Below are positions 61,126-64,000 of a stretch of DNA of 64,000 bases, piece after piece. The position numbers were made by a program, and so were the translations under genes. This DNA comes from Parietaria judaica (lineage: Eukaryota; Streptophyta; Magnoliopsida; Rosales; Urticaceae), in assembly GCA_954871525.1 (NCBI GenBank), contig OX940868.1, positions 12,080,056 through 12,144,055 on the forward strand, written 5' to 3'. The stretch's first letter is position 1, and each line of letters starts with the position of its first letter. The notes beneath the pieces are model-generated. The model was not told the DNA's origin and ran no database searches. It saw only the letters and a program-made list of their open reading frames with translations.

Positions 61126-61863
61126 TAGGGGTGAAAATTTTGTAACCATTTCTCAGTATCATCTCGGTTTCGGTATCGATCCCGGACTGGTTTTAAAAAA
61201 AAACCCGATAAATTTAGTTTAAAACCAAGAACCTATAATTATCCGTTATCGGTTTCCAATACCAATATCGAGAACCGATACTACAGCCATATTTCTCAAA
61301 TTTTGATATCGGTTCCAATTGTGAACTATATGTTGTTTTAAATACTGTATTACATGTCGTTTTTTTCCTTTAAAAAGTACGCCTCATTCATTTTGATACC
61401 TCACTTTTTTTTATTTTTGCCGCCACCCCTCAAACGCTCCTCCTCCTCTTTCTGTCTCTTAACACTAGCCTTCACCGAGAACCCTTCTTCTCCGTCACCG
61501 AGATCTCTCCACCGCCATGAGGTCCGACCTTCGTCTTCTTCTCCATCTGACTCATCTTTTCTTTCCTTAATTATCCGATTCATTTTCTGATTATGATTCT
61601 TTAATTTTGCTTTGCGGTGTATTAGTCTATTATATATGTATTTATATTTCGGACATGGTATTTTGTAATTTTTGGATTTTGCCCCGGATTTTTCCCGGTT
61701 TATTTCTCGTTTTTTTTTTCTCGGTCTCGATTTGATTAAAAAACCAACAAATTTTAGAACCGATATAAATACCAATACCAAAACCAAAAAAATATCTTAA
61801 TTTTTCAATACCGAGACAAAAAAAAAACTAATTTACCGGTTATCGGTACAAGTTTCACCTCTA
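61126..61863. mobile_element. 738-bp hAT-like element with captured leader-like DNA
   Basis: The ends TAGGGGTGAAAATTTTG and CAAGTTTCACCTCTA are inverted repeats. The perfect 8-bp duplication AACTAAAC flanks them (61118-61125 and 61864-61871), as for hAT elements. The arms contain paired CCGGTTATCGG/CCGTTATCGG blocks. In contrast, the centre (61430-61590) is C/T-rich and reads like a plant 5' UTR. It leads to an ATG at 61517 whose frame ends after 17 codons. Confidence 0.8.
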
Positions 61864-61871
61864 AACTAAAC

Positions 61872-62380
61872 CATAACAATAAATCCAATAATTCAGGTTC
61901 AAAAATAAAATAAACAAATTCTACCCGAAATAATTCATGATAAAAATCCATAATTCCAATTTACCAAAAAGACTAACTCTAAAAAGCCAAATTCCTATTC
62001 ATCAAAAATCTAACTCGAATTAAAACTTGATTCTAATCATCAAGAACCTAATCAGATCACCAGCCTAATTCAAACTTAATGGATAAAAACCTAATTCGAA
62101 TTAACAAACAATTAGAGAACAAACCAACCAAAAGAGGAGTTAGAGACTCATATGAGGAATCTAACAACTTTTGGTTGTTGACGGTGAAAGAGGATGAGCC
62201 GTGAAAAGAGTGGTGGCGGTAGATGTGGCGCGCGCGCGAGAGAGAGGTTAAATGGTTTGTTAGAACAATACACACCACGGTGTGTCTTTAAACAAGTCGA
62301 GGCACTGGCACATACGTTCATACGACGGTTATTGGTGTCGTATATTATTTGCGTCGTCTTTTTCATCACCACGCCATGGC
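61872..62380. other. Intergenic DNA, no gene seen
   Basis: AT-rich with a GCGCGCGCGAGAGAGAG tract near 62228. The frames at 62057-62385 have no known domain. Confidence 0.45.
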
Positions 62381-62883
62381 TTTAGCACTAACAATCCTCA
62401 GCGCAGTTAAAATTTTACTGGACATTTGAACCACGGTTATATTTTTGTCGTTGAACATCGTTTATACAATGGTATATAGTGTCATAAATTTTTATGTCAT
62501 TTATGTCGATAGAAACCTGCAGCGAGAGGATAAACAAGCCGCGTCGTACATATTTTTTTAATGCATATTTTACAATTGATTAACTAGTGTCATTGTAAAG
62601 AATTGTGTCGCGGCCTTTTTAATCACGCTACAACACATTGTTGCACAAACGATACAAATACAACAATGGATATACATCCTTCGTCTGAAGTTTCTTAGCC
62701 GCGGCGTGTCTATAAAAGGTCGCGGCACGCTTGTATATCAATTGGCGGTTTTTGTGATCCATGTCTAAATTTTGTAGGATTAGACCAAGGTTTTTATTTC
62801 CGTCGTTAAATCTTTGCTTTACACTACGGATTTTGACTTCCGTGGTTTAATCTCCCTGATGTAATTAACATTTTGTAGTAGTG
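62380..62883. mobile_element. Right terminus of a CACTA-like element
   Basis: The sequence ends ATTTTGTAGTAGTG at 62883; its reverse complement CACTACTACAAAAT is a typical CACTA terminus. Subterminal motifs such as CCACGG, TTCCGTCGTTAAA and TTCCGTGGTTTAA repeat toward the end. The other terminus was not found in the window, so the left limit is arbitrary and the element may extend further left. Confidence 0.55.
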
Positions 62884-63057
62884 CTATGTGATTTTAAAAT
62901 AATTTTACTCACTCTATTTAAGTTCAAATTGAAATATTTGTGTATGTAAGTTGGTATTATCTTCCGAGAGAGCCACTTGCGACTTATACATAATATAATA
63001 AAAGATTCAAAATAACCAATGAATAAAATGAAAAGGATTATGCCCTAAGACCGGGAT

Positions 63058-64000
63058 TTGGCCCACACAGTCCCACAATAATTAATATGATTAATTAATA
63101 TCTCACGAGGCTGTAATTTGTAAAGCCATTTAAGAGAAACCCTAGGTTTATAAATATGAGGTTTAGGGTTAAACCTCATTAAGAGTATAGCACCCAAGAC
63201 GAGCCTCTACCCGCGAGCTTCCCTAGCCCCTCCTCGGGATTCGCGCGCTGCCTAAAGCTCCACCGTTGAGCCACCGTTCTCCGTCATATCTCCGGCATTC
63301 GACTAGCATCGATCCGTAGATAATCCGACAACCGGCGTAGAGACGTGTGTTGGCGTTCCGTTCGTGAGGTGGACACCGATAGAGGCTTCACTCAATGATT
63401 GAAGCTCTGTGCCCGAAGATCAACAACGAAGAACTCCGGGAATAAAATCAAGCACATGTACAAGAGGTATATTTAATTCTACGCTATGTGATTCATTGAT
63501 TATAGTATTCGGAATTCAATTGATGTTTCCTATAATCGGGAGAATTCTTTCAGAAACATGATATAAAATAATATATATTAGATTATCTCTTTCTCGTGTG
63601 TGAGTCTGACTCTCCAACTGGAAATTTAGGATACTACGATATTTTTAGTATTATATATTAGAGAGTGAGTGAGTATATCGGGGTGACTTCAATTTTTTTT
63701 GAGTTTAGGTTTAATTCTTGATATATTTTTTAAATATGACGGGGGACTATAGCCTCGATGAGCCTAAGGTGAATCTGTCACATAATAAATTATACCAGGA
63801 ATTCAGGTAGGATTGCGTTGAGGATTTGGAACATTAATATTTTATCAATTATCTAGCAAATTTGTTTCTCTAGAATCTTCTCATAGTAATAAAACTAAGG
63901 GTTAGGTATGCCCTGGATGTGATTGTGTTGATTGATTACTTAATAAGTGAAATTGAGGGAGGGCTAGAATCGTAAAGGCTGTTCGGGTTCAAGGGAATTC
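63058..64000 (+). repeat. Copia-type LTR region, truncated by window end
   Basis: CCCTAGGTTTATAAATATGAGG near 63140 is a TATA-box region. A GC-richer transcribed part follows (63190-63440), then AT-rich sequence. The arrangement parallels the LTR fragment at 45250-45958. No coding domain is visible before the window ends. Confidence 0.4.

Overview
This window is nuclear DNA from a flowering plant, almost certainly a eudicot. The genes have GT-AG introns and plant-specific families. The rest is AT-rich DNA full of degraded Copia and other LTR elements, hAT, CACTA and PIF/Harbinger pieces, foldback MITEs and (TA)n tracts. I cannot name the species. No bacterial-type operons, CRISPR arrays, rRNA genes or canonical tRNA genes are visible.

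Layout. 1-28 kb is a transposon graveyard with several clear nestings: a CACTA-type terminus inside a Copia gag remnant (3.05-6.0 kb); a long foldback element inside a hAT-like element beside a Copia LTR (8.07-10.75 kb); a compact minus-strand LTR element inside the protease codons of another Copia remnant (16.4-20.3 kb); an inverted/tandem repeat array (24.3-25.5 kb); and a dead PIF/Harbinger transposase (25.7-27.25 kb). 28.3-33.35 kb carries a complete four-exon ETO1 gene. 35.5-36.3 kb carries a single-exon DUF688-type gene, followed by a cluster of palindromic MITE-like elements (36.6-38.5 kb). 39.5-55.2 kb is a direct tandem duplication of a 7.84-kb unit. Each copy holds one complete L-type lectin receptor kinase gene on the minus strand. 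55.2-64 kb is again LTR, hAT and CACTA material.

Functions. The four intact genes are independent. ETO1 is the adaptor that sends type-2 ACC synthase to a CUL3 ubiquitin ligase and so limits ethylene synthesis. The two lectin receptor kinases are predicted plasma-membrane receptors of a family often linked to immunity, and their upstream regions contain several W-box cores. The DUF688 protein has no assigned function.

The strongest items for a second look are: the near-perfect 7.84-kb duplication (three differences seen by eye, all in the last 500 bp of the unit); the 1.33-kb foldback element, whose arms contain GTTGAC-type motifs spaced about 24 bp apart and outward-facing tRNA-like A/B boxes; and the LTR insertion whose 6-bp target duplication coincides with protease codons.
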